From: Pseudanabaena frigida
GTDB lineage: Bacteria; Cyanobacteriota; Cyanobacteriia; Pseudanabaenales; Pseudanabaenaceae
Length of the DNA: 64,000 nt
Reading direction: 5' to 3'
Assembly: GCA_003242085.1 (NCBI GenBank)
Contig: QBML01000008.1
Location: 1-64,000 of the forward strand
In this document: positions 41,124 to 49,733 of the stretch, one piece after another
How the letters are laid out: each line of letters opens with the position of its first letter
How positions within the stretch are numbered: position 1 is the stretch's first letter
Position numbers and translations under genes: made by a program
Notes under the pieces: model-generated
What the model saw: only the letters and a program-made list of their open reading frames with translations
The model's database searches: none
What the model was told of the DNA's origin: nothing

Positions 41124-41570
41124 ATGACCATCGCAACCGATATCGCTACCTCCCAAGATCTAAATCTCATTGACAGAGTAAATGACCAGAGCTATCAAAT
41201 GGCACAAACAGCCGTGATTACGGCTGACGATCGCAAGGGAGAGAATATCGTGTTGCTCGCGATCGGTGAAGTCTCGACTTTGGCAGAGTATTTCGTAATT
41301 GCAACAGGATTTTCTAAAGCTCAAGTACGCGCAATCTCTAGCGCTGCTGAAGAAGAGATCGAACTAAAGTTTGGACGTAAACCCAGAAATATTGCAGGTG
41401 AGCAAGATGGTACTTGGATTTTGCTGGACTATGGTGACTTGATCGTTCATGCGATGATGGCTCAAGAACGCGAATATTACGATCTAGAGGCATTTTGGGG
41501 TCATGCACCCAAGCTAGAAGTAATTTTGCCTGCCGCCGATGCCAAAGATGCAGTTGCAAGCGTAATTTAA
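41124..41570 (+). CDS. rsfS: Ribosomal silencing factor RsfS
   Basis: 148 residues from ATG 41124. The RsfS/Iojap core is clear: ENIVLLAIGEVSTLAEYFVI, GTWILLDYGDLIVHAM and REYYDLEAFW. It binds L14 and blocks subunit joining under starvation. AAGGAG at 41104-41109 lies 14 bases upstream, somewhat far; GTG 41109 overlaps it and is unlikely. A ~30-residue N-terminal extension precedes the domain. Confidence 0.93.
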   Translation: MTIATDIATSQDLNLIDRVNDQSYQMAQTAVITADDRKGENIVLLAIGEVSTLAEYFVIATGFSKAQVRAISSAAEEEIELKFGRKPRNIAGEQDGTWILLDYGDLIVHAMMAQEREYYDLEAFWGHAPKLEVILPAADAKDAVASVI

Positions 41571-41620
41571 AACAAAAAAACAAAAAGCGGCACTTAGTGC
41601 CGCTTTTTGTTTTTTGTTTT
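41569..41620 (+). terminator. Terminator after rsfS
   Basis: ACAAAAAGCGGCAC pairs with GTGCCGCTTTTTGT around a TTA loop, with outer A- and T-rich arms (24 bp total with one bulge). Directly after the stop codon. Confidence 0.8.
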
Positions 41621-41687
41621 ATCGCATTGACAACACAGACAAGCGATAATTGACAAATCTCGTTTACATTTGGATATATCAGAATTT

Positions 41688-41912
41688 ATGAAGGTTGGCG
41701 ATCGCGTTCGTGTCAAGGCACCATTAAGTATATTTCACCATCCCGAACACAAAGGCAAAGCTTTTGACATTTCAGGATTGGAGGGAGAAATTGTTCGCGT
41801 ACATAAGGAGTGGAATGGTCGTCCGATCAGTCCTAATTATCCCTATGAGGTTAGATTCACGCCAAAGTTCGTAACTCATCTAGGCGAGCACGAAATAGAA
41901 GCAGCCAGCTAA
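41688..41912 (+). CDS. ftrV: Ferredoxin-thioredoxin reductase variable subunit
   Basis: 74 residues from ATG 41688, the usual length of cyanobacterial FtrV (TTG 41670 would add six). KVGDRVRVKAPLSIFHHPEH and SPNYPYEVRF form the small SH3-like barrel that packs on the catalytic subunit encoded at 35231. No clear ribosome site is seen upstream. A hairpin separates it from the SPFH gene. Confidence 0.92.
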   Translation: MKVGDRVRVKAPLSIFHHPEHKGKAFDISGLEGEIVRVHKEWNGRPISPNYPYEVRFTPKFVTHLGEHEIEAAS

Positions 41913-41922
41913 TTTAATTTTA

Positions 41923-41953
41923 AAAACGGTCTGTGTTTTGCACAGACCGTTTT
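41923..41953 (+). terminator. 13-bp hairpin after ftrV
   Basis: AAAACGGTCTGTG / CACAGACCGTTTT with a 5-base loop and T-run. Confidence 0.75.
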
Positions 41954-41971
41954 GCTACAAGAGGTTTACAT

Positions 41972-42982
41972 ATGGAAGCAACAATTTTTAGTATTGTTTT
42001 TGCTCTGTTAAGTGGAACTTATATCTTTCGCTCATTTCGGATCATTGAAGAGGGCGAAGTTGCGCTCGTTGAAAGGTTTGGTAAATATCAAAAAACTTTA
42101 GAACCTGGGATCAATATTGTTTTGCCACTACTCGATCGCGTAGCCTTGATTAAAAGCTCCCGAGAACAAGTACTAGAACTTAAGCCTCAACCCTGTATGA
42201 CTTCTGACAATGTTAGTGTCAATGTCAGCGGATCGATGTATTGGCAAATTACCGATCTCCAAACAGCTCGCTATAGCATTGTAGATGTTGATAAAGCTTT
42301 AATTGGTTCGCTTACGACGCAAATTCAGACCCAGATTGGTCGTTGCGAACTGGATAACATCATCGGTGGTCAAGAGCGAATTAATGAAGAAATTTTAACG
42401 GGAATCTCCAGTGACACTAAGGATTGGGGAATTAATGTATTGCGGGTTAGGCTAGGGGAAATCACGATTCCCAACTCGGTACTGCTATCGATGGAAAAGC
42501 AAAAGGCTGCTGAAATCGAAAAAAAAGCGATGATTTCTCTTTCTGAGGGCGAAAAAACTTCAGAAATCAAAAAAGCTGAAGCCGTCGCTCTCTCCAATAA
42601 AGTATTAGCTGAGTCAGAGCGCCAAGTCCGTTTGGAGCAGGCTGAGGCAATGGCATTGTCGATCGAGCGTATTGCTGATGCGATCGCCAATCATTCTCAC
42701 GGTCAAGAAGCGGTGCAGTATCTATTAGCGCAAAAATATCTAGAAATGGGACAGGCGATCGGGCAAAGTCCCAGCAGCAAAGTTTTGTTTATGGACCCGC
42801 ATTCGATTCCAGGAGCGATTCAATCGTTATTAGCAATGACTGATGGCAAAATAACTGAGGCGATCGCTAAGCAACCTTTTGGCGCAAGCAGTAATATTCC
42901 TCCATCGTTACGCAATTTACCTGAGATCAAGCCTTTCAAACCGCCTTCAGATAATGAGAAAGCCGATCCTAATAATAATTAA
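41972..42982 (+). CDS. SPFH/Band 7 family membrane protein (stomatin/prohibitin-like)
   Basis: 336 residues from ATG 41972 with AAGAGG 7 bases upstream. N-terminal membrane segment ATIFSIVFALLSGTYIFRS, then the SPFH domain (EEGEVALVERFGKYQKTLEP, TSDNVSVNVSGSMYWQI), then a long helical region (EIEKKAMISLSEGEKTSEIK). A Pro-rich tail follows. Members oligomerise at membranes and organise proteases or microdomains; cyanobacterial relatives are thylakoid/plasma-membrane proteins. No partner protease is adjacent. Confidence 0.88.
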   Translation: MEATIFSIVFALLSGTYIFRSFRIIEEGEVALVERFGKYQKTLEPGINIVLPLLDRVALIKSSREQVLELKPQPCMTSDNVSVNVSGSMYWQITDLQTARYSIVDVDKALIGSLTTQIQTQIGRCELDNIIGGQERINEEILTGISSDTKDWGINVLRVRLGEITIPNSVLLSMEKQKAAEIEKKAMISLSEGEKTSEIKKAEAVALSNKVLAESERQVRLEQAEAMALSIERIADAIANHSHGQEAVQYLLAQKYLEMGQAIGQSPSSKVLFMDPHSIPGAIQSLLAMTDGKITEAIAKQPFGASSNIPPSLRNLPEIKPFKPPSDNEKADPNNN

Positions 42983-43036
42983 AAACAAGTGAGAGCAGAA
43001 GCACCACTTTTATTTGGATAGCGATCGCCAGTCAAA

Positions 43037-43095
43037 ATTAAAACCGAAAGAAGGATTGCGGCGCTTTGCGCCGCAATCCTTCTTTCGGTTTTAAT
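43037..43095. repeat. Perfect 28-bp palindrome
   Basis: ATTAAAACCGAAAGAAGGAT then TGCGGCGC, loop TTT, exact complement. Preceded by GCGATCGCCAGTC. It lies between the convergent SPFH and Gln-rich protein genes. Confidence 0.85.
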
Positions 43096-43122
43096 AACTA
43101 TAGTTGACGCAAGAATTACGAT

Positions 43123-43506
43123 TTAATGATGATTTTGGGCATAGCGATCTTGCTGTTGTCTATATTCACGCTCTCGCAGTTGAGCAAGACGTAGTTTTTG
43201 CTCGCGTTCTCGTTGTTGAGCAAGACGTTGCTGTTGTTCGCGTTCTCGCTGTTGAGCAAGGCGTTGCTGTTGTTCATGCGCCCTCTGTTCGGCAAGACGT
43301 TGCTGTTGTTCATGTGCCCTTTGTTCGGCAAGGCGTTGCTGTTGTTCTCTTTGGCGGATGATTTCGCGATCTCTATCTTTTATATAGGTGGGGTTCTGTT
43401 GATTGGTCACGCGAATGTCGAGTTCTGCTGCTGATGCCATAGTCGGTCTAAATGCAATAGAGCTGACTAAAGTGATGAAAAGTATTCCTAAAACTCTAAA
43501 TTTCAT
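43123..43506 (-). CDS. Secreted Gln/Arg-rich tandem-repeat protein
   Basis: 127 residues. The signal peptide is VLGILFITLVSSIAF...MASAAE. From about residue 50 the sequence is a 12-residue repeat EQQQRLA(E/Q)QR(A/E)(H/R), about five copies, highly charged and strongly predicted as a single long helix or coiled coil. The repeat is encoded by a 36-bp DNA tandem repeat (43155-43350), so copy number can change. Function unknown; probably periplasmic or outer surface. Confidence 0.7.
   Translation of the reverse strand: MKFRVLGILFITLVSSIAFRPTMASAAELDIRVTNQQNPTYIKDRDREIIRQREQQQRLAEQRAHEQQQRLAEQRAHEQQQRLAQQREREQQQRLAQQREREQKLRLAQLREREYRQQQDRYAQNHH
43155..43350. repeat. 36-bp coding tandem repeat, about five units
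   Basis: Units begin at about 43155, 43191, 43227, 43263, 43299 and a partial at 43335; consensus contains GTTGCTGTTGTTC and GGCAAGRC. The last three full units are the most alike, indicating recent expansion. Confidence 0.8.
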
Positions 43507-43580
43507 TGTTTTTGCTATTATTTAGCATATTTTGTTGACTCATGCTTTGTTAGACAAGCTCCATAAGCAAATGGTTCAAT

Positions 43581-43625
43581 CCTTAAAAAAGAAGCGCACC
43601 CTTTGGGTGCGCTTCTTTTTTAAGG
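43581..43625 (-). terminator. 21-bp perfect hairpin terminator
   Basis: CCTTAAAAAAGAAGCGCACC(C) and its exact complement around TTT. It overlaps the stop codon of the site-2-protease-like gene (minus strand) and lies 75 bases before the Gln-rich gene. Confidence 0.8.
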
Positions 43626-45197
43626 GAGTAGTCCGCCGCCACTGCCAATGCCCAGACGTTCGGCAACTCCAGATGTGATGGGCAGTAAAGTAACTAACAT
43701 CCAGAAAAGTGCAACAACGCCTAAGGCTTCGCGATCGCCATCAAGTTCTGAAAGCTCATTTAGCATTGGCCGTTCCAGATCTCGCAATAGGATTAAAATA
43801 ATGCCTCCCCAGTAAAGTGCGAGCGGATTAATGACCGTCGCAATTACCAAAAATATCAGTGTCAGTACCGTCGTCCAACTTGCTGTCCGTCTTCCATAAA
43901 TTGATTGGACGATCCGTCCGCCATCTAGTTGACCTGCGGGCATCAAATTGAGTGCTGTAATCGCTGAGCCGAGCCAACCCAAAATCACTAGAGGATGAAT
44001 CGAGATAAAGCTATTGTGTAGGGCTTCACCAAGGAATAATTTGGCTAAGGTTCCAGCCAGTACGGATGCTTGGAAAATTTGACTGGGAATGTCAATACTG
44101 CCCATACCGATCGCTGATAAACGTAAACCTAGGAGCAAGATCGTCAAAGATAACAAGCCACTGGCGAGCGGTGCGGCGATCGCAATATCAAATAGCGCAG
44201 CACGGTTTGGTAATGGCGAAAGAATTCGGCTGAATGCACCGAAAGAGCCTAACTGAGATGATGGCAAGAGAAATGGCAGACTCAAAACTACTTTATATTT
44301 TCTAGCCATCAGACGCATCGCTAACTCACGCAATCCTAAAATCGCGCCGATACCAAGGGCAAAAGGCAATCCAACCAAATATTCTTGAGGATTCTGCACC
44401 ATTGGTACACCTGCAACTTGTGCCCCTAAGTTTAAGGCGGTATAGCCATTAGCAATAATCAACACCGCGATTAATATTTTTTGGGGAATTGTATTGTTAT
44501 CGGCAAAAGCATTAATCCTGCTCGGCAGCACAATTACTACTGGCTTACGATCTTGACCTTCAACCAAAAATAGGTTGTATTTATTGCCGAGGCGATCTTG
44601 TAATGATTTACTCAGGCGATCGTGGACTACATCAGACTCACCCCGCAAATTACCTTTAAAAATTGCGCCCTCTTGATACGGAATCGTCTCGGTAACGTAA
44701 TAGGTTTCAATCCCAAAAATTCCCTGAATTAGCTTCATATCTTCCGCAGGGACTGCTTTAAACAGTTTTAACTGGGTCTTGCCCTGCGACATTGCTAATG
44801 CAATGGGGGTTTTAGTGGGTGATTTGTTCGGGGAACTATTTGGAGGATTATCTGAGGTGCTGGGTTGATCGCCATTAGATGCTTCGATATCTTGTTTGAG
44901 TTTCTGCTCAATTTCCGATCTTTCGGCTGAGACAACTTTACGCAATTGATTGCCGATCGCCACATAAGCGATTGTGGAACTCAGCAATAAAAATAATAGC
45001 GTTGTGAAATTAATGAATACACCAGACACAAACAAGCCGAAATAAACTAACCAAGGTGACATGAGTACGACAAACTGTAGCCAAGACAATAGCCCCAGCT
45101 TGCCAAACTTGCGAGATCGGAAGTATCCCCAACCTAATAAAGCAAGGGTAAGTATAAATACGGCGATCGGAATAAATGGAGTTGCTCTCATAAACAT
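43620..45197 (-). CDS. Site-2-protease-family membrane protein lacking the HExxH zinc motif
   Basis: 525 residues. Two N-terminal hydrophobic segments, a ~150-residue soluble region (QGIFGIETYYVTETIPYQEG, KYNLFLVEGQDRKPVVIVLP), then the multi-pass core with the S2P NPDG-type motif LNLMPAGQLDGGRIVQ. Where EGY-like proteases carry HExxH, this protein has ILGLRELAMRLMARKY: the two histidines are Arg and Met, while the Glu remains. It may therefore be a non-catalytic relative, as known for plant EGY3. Starts 45197 and 45191 are both possible. Divergent from cysA. Confidence 0.78.
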   Translation of the reverse strand: MFMRATPFIPIAVFILTLALLGWGYFRSRKFGKLGLLSWLQFVVLMSPWLVYFGLFVSGVFINFTTLLFLLLSSTIAYVAIGNQLRKVVSAERSEIEQKLKQDIEASNGDQPSTSDNPPNSSPNKSPTKTPIALAMSQGKTQLKLFKAVPAEDMKLIQGIFGIETYYVTETIPYQEGAIFKGNLRGESDVVHDRLSKSLQDRLGNKYNLFLVEGQDRKPVVIVLPSRINAFADNNTIPQKILIAVLIIANGYTALNLGAQVAGVPMVQNPQEYLVGLPFALGIGAILGLRELAMRLMARKYKVVLSLPFLLPSSQLGSFGAFSRILSPLPNRAALFDIAIAAPLASGLLSLTILLLGLRLSAIGMGSIDIPSQIFQASVLAGTLAKLFLGEALHNSFISIHPLVILGWLGSAITALNLMPAGQLDGGRIVQSIYGRRTASWTTVLTLIFLVIATVINPLALYWGGIILILLRDLERPMLNELSELDGDREALGVVALFWMLVTLLPITSGVAERLGIGSGGGLLP

Positions 45198-45300
45198 AAA
45201 TTACAGGAAATTGCATGAATTCTAGAAGTCCAATCACAATTCCCTACAATCTCTTCATAGTTTGTCGGTGTTCTGTCTATCCACTTTAGCGACAAATCGT

Positions 45301-45360
45301 AATTAAAACCCAAAAATCAGAGTCTGGGCTTTTGCGGCTTCTTATTTTTGGGTTTTATGT
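45301..45360. repeat. ACCCAA-family element with degenerate core
   Basis: AAAACCCAAAAAT (45305-45317) pairs with ATTTTTGGGTTTT (45343-45355); the middle no longer pairs well. The right end continues TATGTCAG like other members. It lies in the divergent spacer 45198-45487 upstream of cysA. Confidence 0.7.
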
Positions 45361-45487
45361 CAGCGCGAAATGTAGTAAGATACGATTATATAATCAACGG
45401 TAAACACATAGGCTAACTGTGGATTTATCTATGCGTTTATGAGGGCGATACCGTCGTTATGTCAAGACAATTTGAGGCAAGTGCAAC

Positions 45488-46513
45488 GTGGGCATTGTTG
45501 TAGAAAATGTAAATAAGCAGTTTGGTGATTTTTTAGCTCTAGATAATATCAATCTTGAGGTCAAAACTGGCTCACTAGTTGCGCTGTTAGGTCCTTCTGG
45601 TTCTGGCAAATCTACCCTATTAAGACTGATTGCTGGTCTAGAAACTCCCGATCGCGGCAAAATTTTCCTTACAGGTAAGGACGCTACCGATCAAGATGTA
45701 CGCGATCGCAATATTGGATTTGTGTTTCAGCACTATGCCCTTTTCAAGCACATGACTGTTCGCAAAAATATTGCTTTTGGATTGGAAATTCGCAAAGAAC
45801 CTAAAGCTAAAGTTGCCAATCGTGTTGAAGAACTATTAGAACTTATTCAATTAAAAGGTTTAGGCAATCGCTACCCTTCCCAACTTTCAGGCGGACAACG
45901 CCAACGGGTAGCTTTAGCCCGAGCCCTAGCCGTAGAGCCAAGCGTGCTACTTCTTGATGAGCCTTTTGGAGCGTTAGATGCAAAAGTTCGCAAAGATTTG
46001 CGTGCATGGCTGCGTCGTCTCCATGATGAGGTGCATGTAACTACTGTATTTGTGACCCACGACCAAGAAGAAGCGATGGAAGTGTCTGACGAAATCGTGG
46101 TGATGAATAAAGGTAGGATCGAGCAAATCGGCTCACCCGCAGCGGTTTACGACAATCCTGCAACTCCATTTGTGATGAGCTTTATTGGCCCCGTGAATGT
46201 TCTGCCTGCTAGTAGCGATCGCGTTAGCGAATTTCATCAAATCCACAAACACAAAACAGGCGAAGATGTTTACATTCGACCTCGCGATATTCTGATCGAA
46301 ACTGAGGCAACTAGTACTTCCATATCTGCACGCATCACTAGACTGATTCATCTCGGTTGGGAAGTTCAGGCTGAGTTGGTATTAGGTGATGGACAAGTTT
46401 TAACCGCCCATATGACTCGCGAACGTTTTGATGAGTTAAAGTTACAACCGCAGCAATACGTGCATATCGAGCCTAGAGATGCGAAGTCATTCCCTCTAGA
46501 TTATTCAATCTAA
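45488..46513 (+). CDS. cysA: Sulfate/thiosulfate ABC transporter ATP-binding protein
   Basis: 341 residues, GTG start. ABC core: Walker [19 protein letters not shown], signature [15 protein letters not shown], Walker [14 protein letters not shown]-loop VTHDQ. The C-terminal ~90 residues form the TOBE-like regulatory domain ([25 protein letters not shown]). CysA powers sulfate uptake; other cys transporter genes are not in view. A potA-type reading is less likely from [20 protein letters not shown]. Confidence 0.88.
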   Translation: MGIVVENVNKQFGDFLALDNINLEVKTGSLVALLGPSGSGKSTLLRLIAGLETPDRGKIFLTGKDATDQDVRDRNIGFVFQHYALFKHMTVRKNIAFGLEIRKEPKAKVANRVEELLELIQLKGLGNRYPSQLSGGQRQRVALARALAVEPSVLLLDEPFGALDAKVRKDLRAWLRRLHDEVHVTTVFVTHDQEEAMEVSDEIVVMNKGRIEQIGSPAAVYDNPATPFVMSFIGPVNVLPASSDRVSEFHQIHKHKTGEDVYIRPRDILIETEATSTSISARITRLIHLGWEVQAELVLGDGQVLTAHMTRERFDELKLQPQQYVHIEPRDAKSFPLDYSI

Positions 46514-46956
46514 TTACTTAAGAGAATTAAGTGGCGATCGGTAGCGTGGGATTGCTAAAAACTAGTAATGGAATCAGTTTAAAGTTTTATCTATGAAGTT
46601 TTTGACAGCTTATCTTATTAAATATTTAGTATTGCGAAATCAATGTAATGATTTGTTAAATTGACTAGTGTAAGTATTGCGCGATCGTCAGCTAAAACAT
46701 ATAATTTATCTCAATTATTTTTAGGAAACGCCTAAAAATTTCGTCTGATGTCATGATTTAGGTAGTTAGGTAGAAATTTTCCGTCTATCTACTCCAATTT
46801 GAAATTTTAAGCAGAAGTTTTCTAGTTTTTGTATCACATAAGGTTTATTAATCTGAAATTCAAGTTTCTGACTAATTTATAGTTAGGCAGATGTTGTCGA
46901 AAATCTTTGTTATGAACCCATAATATCTAATTCGAGGATAGGGAGTCAGAGCGAAC
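46514..46956. other. Non-coding spacer before the MBL cassette
   Basis: 443 bases, AT-rich, no ORF above about 25 codons with a ribosome site and no long hairpin; it breaks the pattern of hairpins at gene ends. One HIP1-like site occurs near 46680. It probably contains the promoter of the cassette and the left junction of an imported segment. Confidence 0.5.
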
Positions 46957-48489
46957 ATGGTCAGTCAATCTGTCATTAACGTCGATCTAGCAGACGTGTT
47001 TGAGCATCCCGATCGCAAGGGGTTTCTCTATACACTTGCCTGGGGCGATTACGTAGAGGTTCTCGAAACGACAACTAAGCACCTTCGTATCAGTACAGTG
47101 AAGTTTGAGGAGAAAAGTGATGGCAGTATTTTGCCAGTTCAGACCGAAGCCTATATTTGCCCCACGAAAGAATCTAAGCTCAAGCCGACAGATGTAGTCA
47201 TCCCAAGAGTTAACAACCAAGTTCTTAAGGTTAATTTTGTCGATGTACAGCAAGGGGATGGAGCGGTCATAGAGTCACCGGATGGGAAGATCATTTTGGT
47301 GGATGGCGGTGACAATCAACTTTTCGCCCGATATCTAGCTGCCCGCTTTCGAGGAACGAGTGAAACAAAACCCAAAGAGATTGATTGTATTCTTGTGACC
47401 CATGGTGATGCAGACCACTTTGCGGGACTGACGAAGATTTATGAATCGGAGACGAACGCCGAGCCAAGAAAACGTTTGTTTATCGCGCCGAAGCGCGTAT
47501 ACCACAATGGTCTTGTGAAGCGCCCAAGCAAGGATAAAAGCAACAAAGCCATTCCTGACAAAAAATTGCTTGGCCCAACACAAGTCGTCAATGGCGAAAC
47601 AATTCTTACGGGACTAGTGGACAGCTTACTCGATGTATCAGATGACGAAATGAACTTGCCATTTCGTCAGTGGAAGAAAGCTCTCGCAAAATGGAATGAC
47701 CGAAACAAAATTGAGTTTCGCAGGCTATCATTCGCTCAGGATGATGCCTTTGACTTCTTCAAACGCAACAACTTAGACATCTCCGTTCTTGGTCCGATTA
47801 TGACTGGAGATGGATCTGTCAGGGGGCTCAAGTTTCTCGGTAATCCTCCTAAAGGACCAAGGATCGGTCACGAGTCGCTTAATTTGGATCAAGAGGAATT
47901 CAAAGGTTTTTCATCCTCTCACACCATAAACGGTCATTCGATTGTTTTTCGTCTCCGATACGGTGGGTTCAGCTTTCTTTTCTGTGGAGATCTGAACGAT
48001 GAAGCCAGTCGCATTTTGGCTCGCAAGCATCAAAATGGAGAAATTAATCTTCGGTCTGAGGTTTTCAAGGTTCCTCATCATGGATCGGCAGATTTCTCTG
48101 GAGCATTCTTTCAGATGGTCTCACCAATTATTAGTGTTATCTCTAGTGGAGATGAATCTGCCAAGAAAGAGTACATTCATCCGCGTGCAACTTTGCTTGG
48201 TGCCTTGGGAAGATATTCCCGTGTTGATGAGCCGCTTATCTTCGTGACTGAACTAGTTGCCTTTTTCAACCTCGAAGGTTGGGCACATTTGACAGATAAA
48301 AAGAAGGATGAAGAGAGAGGCGAATTTTTTGCTTTTAGCCGCACGGCATACGGTATCGTCAAAACCCGCACGGATGGCACTCGGATGTTGATTTATACCG
48401 ACAGCGGTAAGGCAGACATGAAAGAAGCATATTGCTACTCATTAGACGATAACGGGTTGCCAGTGCCGTCGGCGCTTGTGAGAGCGTAA
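46957..48489 (+). CDS. ComEC-like metallo-beta-lactamase-fold hydrolase
   Basis: 510 residues. N-terminal ~85 residues look like an SH3-type module (KGFLYTLAWGDYVEVLETTT). The MBL domain follows: VNFVDVQQGDGAVIESPDGK, then the zinc motif LVTHGDADHFAG, the later HSIVFRLRYGGFSFLFCGDL and FKVPHHGSADF. The match is to the soluble ComEC/Rec2-type MBL group, which cuts phosphodiesters. All metal ligands appear intact. AGGGAG about 11 bases upstream of ATG 46957. First gene of a three-gene set with DUF2278 and DUF3616. Confidence 0.8.
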   Translation: MVSQSVINVDLADVFEHPDRKGFLYTLAWGDYVEVLETTTKHLRISTVKFEEKSDGSILPVQTEAYICPTKESKLKPTDVVIPRVNNQVLKVNFVDVQQGDGAVIESPDGKIILVDGGDNQLFARYLAARFRGTSETKPKEIDCILVTHGDADHFAGLTKIYESETNAEPRKRLFIAPKRVYHNGLVKRPSKDKSNKAIPDKKLLGPTQVVNGETILTGLVDSLLDVSDDEMNLPFRQWKKALAKWNDRNKIEFRRLSFAQDDAFDFFKRNNLDISVLGPIMTGDGSVRGLKFLGNPPKGPRIGHESLNLDQEEFKGFSSSHTINGHSIVFRLRYGGFSFLFCGDLNDEASRILARKHQNGEINLRSEVFKVPHHGSADFSGAFFQMVSPIISVISSGDESAKKEYIHPRATLLGALGRYSRVDEPLIFVTELVAFFNLEGWAHLTDKKKDEERGEFFAFSRTAYGIVKTRTDGTRMLIYTDSGKADMKEAYCYSLDDNGLPVPSALVRA

Positions 48490-48566
48490 CAAACTATATC
48501 CAGCCCGAATCCAGCCCGAAGAAGAGTGTTTGCTATCAATGATTAATTTTTTACAGAGGAATCCCC

Positions 48567-49622
48567 ATGAAAAACTATGGTGTTTTAAAAGGAAAGGCCG
48601 TTCAATATAAGCGAGATAATGACGAAGATCCACACTCGGAGCTTCTTGTAAATGTAAAAGGTGTAAGCTTTCGCATTGCTATTAACGTGCGCTCTAGTAG
48701 AGGCCCTATCCAACAAAGGCTGATTGAATACTTGATTCTGAATGACATTAAACATCCGATTGTTGACCGTGCGCGCGAACTTCCTATTGGTTGGAACGAT
48801 CTTAAAGATGGTGTAAAAGATGACGCGGCTATAGACTATATCCGCAGTAACCTCTTTCGGGCAGAGGACATGAAACCAATTACGCATACTTTGCCAGGTC
48901 CAAACAATGACCTATTCGAGCGGGTAGAGGATCTTTTGCAACGGGCGATCGATGAGGAGGATGCCGTAGTCTATGCCTTTGGAGAGAAGTGGGGACCTGA
49001 GGCTGGGAAAAAAGACGAATATTTTGGCTTTCTGCCAGGTAACGGAGTTCATCTGATTCATATGAATCAGGGTGGCACAGGTGATGGCAACAGCACCTAC
49101 AGTGATGGAGCTCTCATGATTGATTTTCCTAAGTCTGGCATTACCTCAGCACTCTTTCTTAAGTTCCAAAATCAAGTCTGGCATACTGATGAGCAAGATG
49201 CGTCACCAATTGACGACGCTCCATCGGTTCCTGTAGTCTCAATTCCAGATAGTGGAACTATTGAGCCTTGGCCCGTAGTTGCGCCAGACTCGCCATACAA
49301 CCTCGCACGCATTATTGCCGCAATGGTTAACCCTCGTTCTGATGACCCCGGTCGTGAATTCGTGACAATTCTTAACAAGTCTGACCGTACTTTAGACCTA
49401 ACTAATTGGAAAATTCTCGACCAACAGGATAAAGCTGATACGCTTTCTGGCTCGATCGCGCCGGGAGCGGCAACCGTCTTTCGACTCAGTGGAAAGGGGG
49501 CACAACTGTCGAACAAAGGGGGAACAATAACCCTTCTTGACTCCCGAGGACTAAAGGTTGATGGTGTTGCCTACACTAAGAAAGATGCGCAAGTTGAGGG
49601 TAAACCGGTCGTTTTCTCGTGA
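48567..49622 (+). CDS. DUF2278 (YukJ-like) protein with C-terminal lamin-tail domain
   Basis: 351 residues. The N-terminal ~210 residues are DUF2278: MKNYGVLKGKAVQYKRDNDE start, later HLIHMNQGGTGDGNSTYSDG. The C-terminal ~110 residues (LARIIAAMVNPRSDDPGREF, VTILNKSDRTLDLTNWKILD) form a lamin-tail-type immunoglobulin fold often attached to secreted or nuclease proteins. No catalytic residues are known for DUF2278. Spacing to the MBL gene is 77 bases. No signal peptide, so cytosolic. Confidence 0.78.
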   Translation: MKNYGVLKGKAVQYKRDNDEDPHSELLVNVKGVSFRIAINVRSSRGPIQQRLIEYLILNDIKHPIVDRARELPIGWNDLKDGVKDDAAIDYIRSNLFRAEDMKPITHTLPGPNNDLFERVEDLLQRAIDEEDAVVYAFGEKWGPEAGKKDEYFGFLPGNGVHLIHMNQGGTGDGNSTYSDGALMIDFPKSGITSALFLKFQNQVWHTDEQDASPIDDAPSVPVVSIPDSGTIEPWPVVAPDSPYNLARIIAAMVNPRSDDPGREFVTILNKSDRTLDLTNWKILDQQDKADTLSGSIAPGAATVFRLSGKGAQLSNKGGTITLLDSRGLKVDGVAYTKKDAQVEGKPVVFS

Positions 49623-49733
49623 GCGATGCTTCAACCTCATGCATAAAGAATAACTTGGCGATCGGCAGAGATTGCCAAGTTAAGTAACACCTGCTTTCTA
49701 TTTAGTTGTCTGTTGCCTAGAAAAAAGAAAACT

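Noticed and set aside
43155-43350. Regular ~36-bp repeats as a possible CRISPR array
   Set aside because: Units are contiguous without unique spacers and form a coding 12-residue repeat in an exported protein.
45488-46513. Spermidine/putrescine transporter ATPase (potA)
   Set aside because: Overall pattern and C-terminal regulatory domain fit CysA better.
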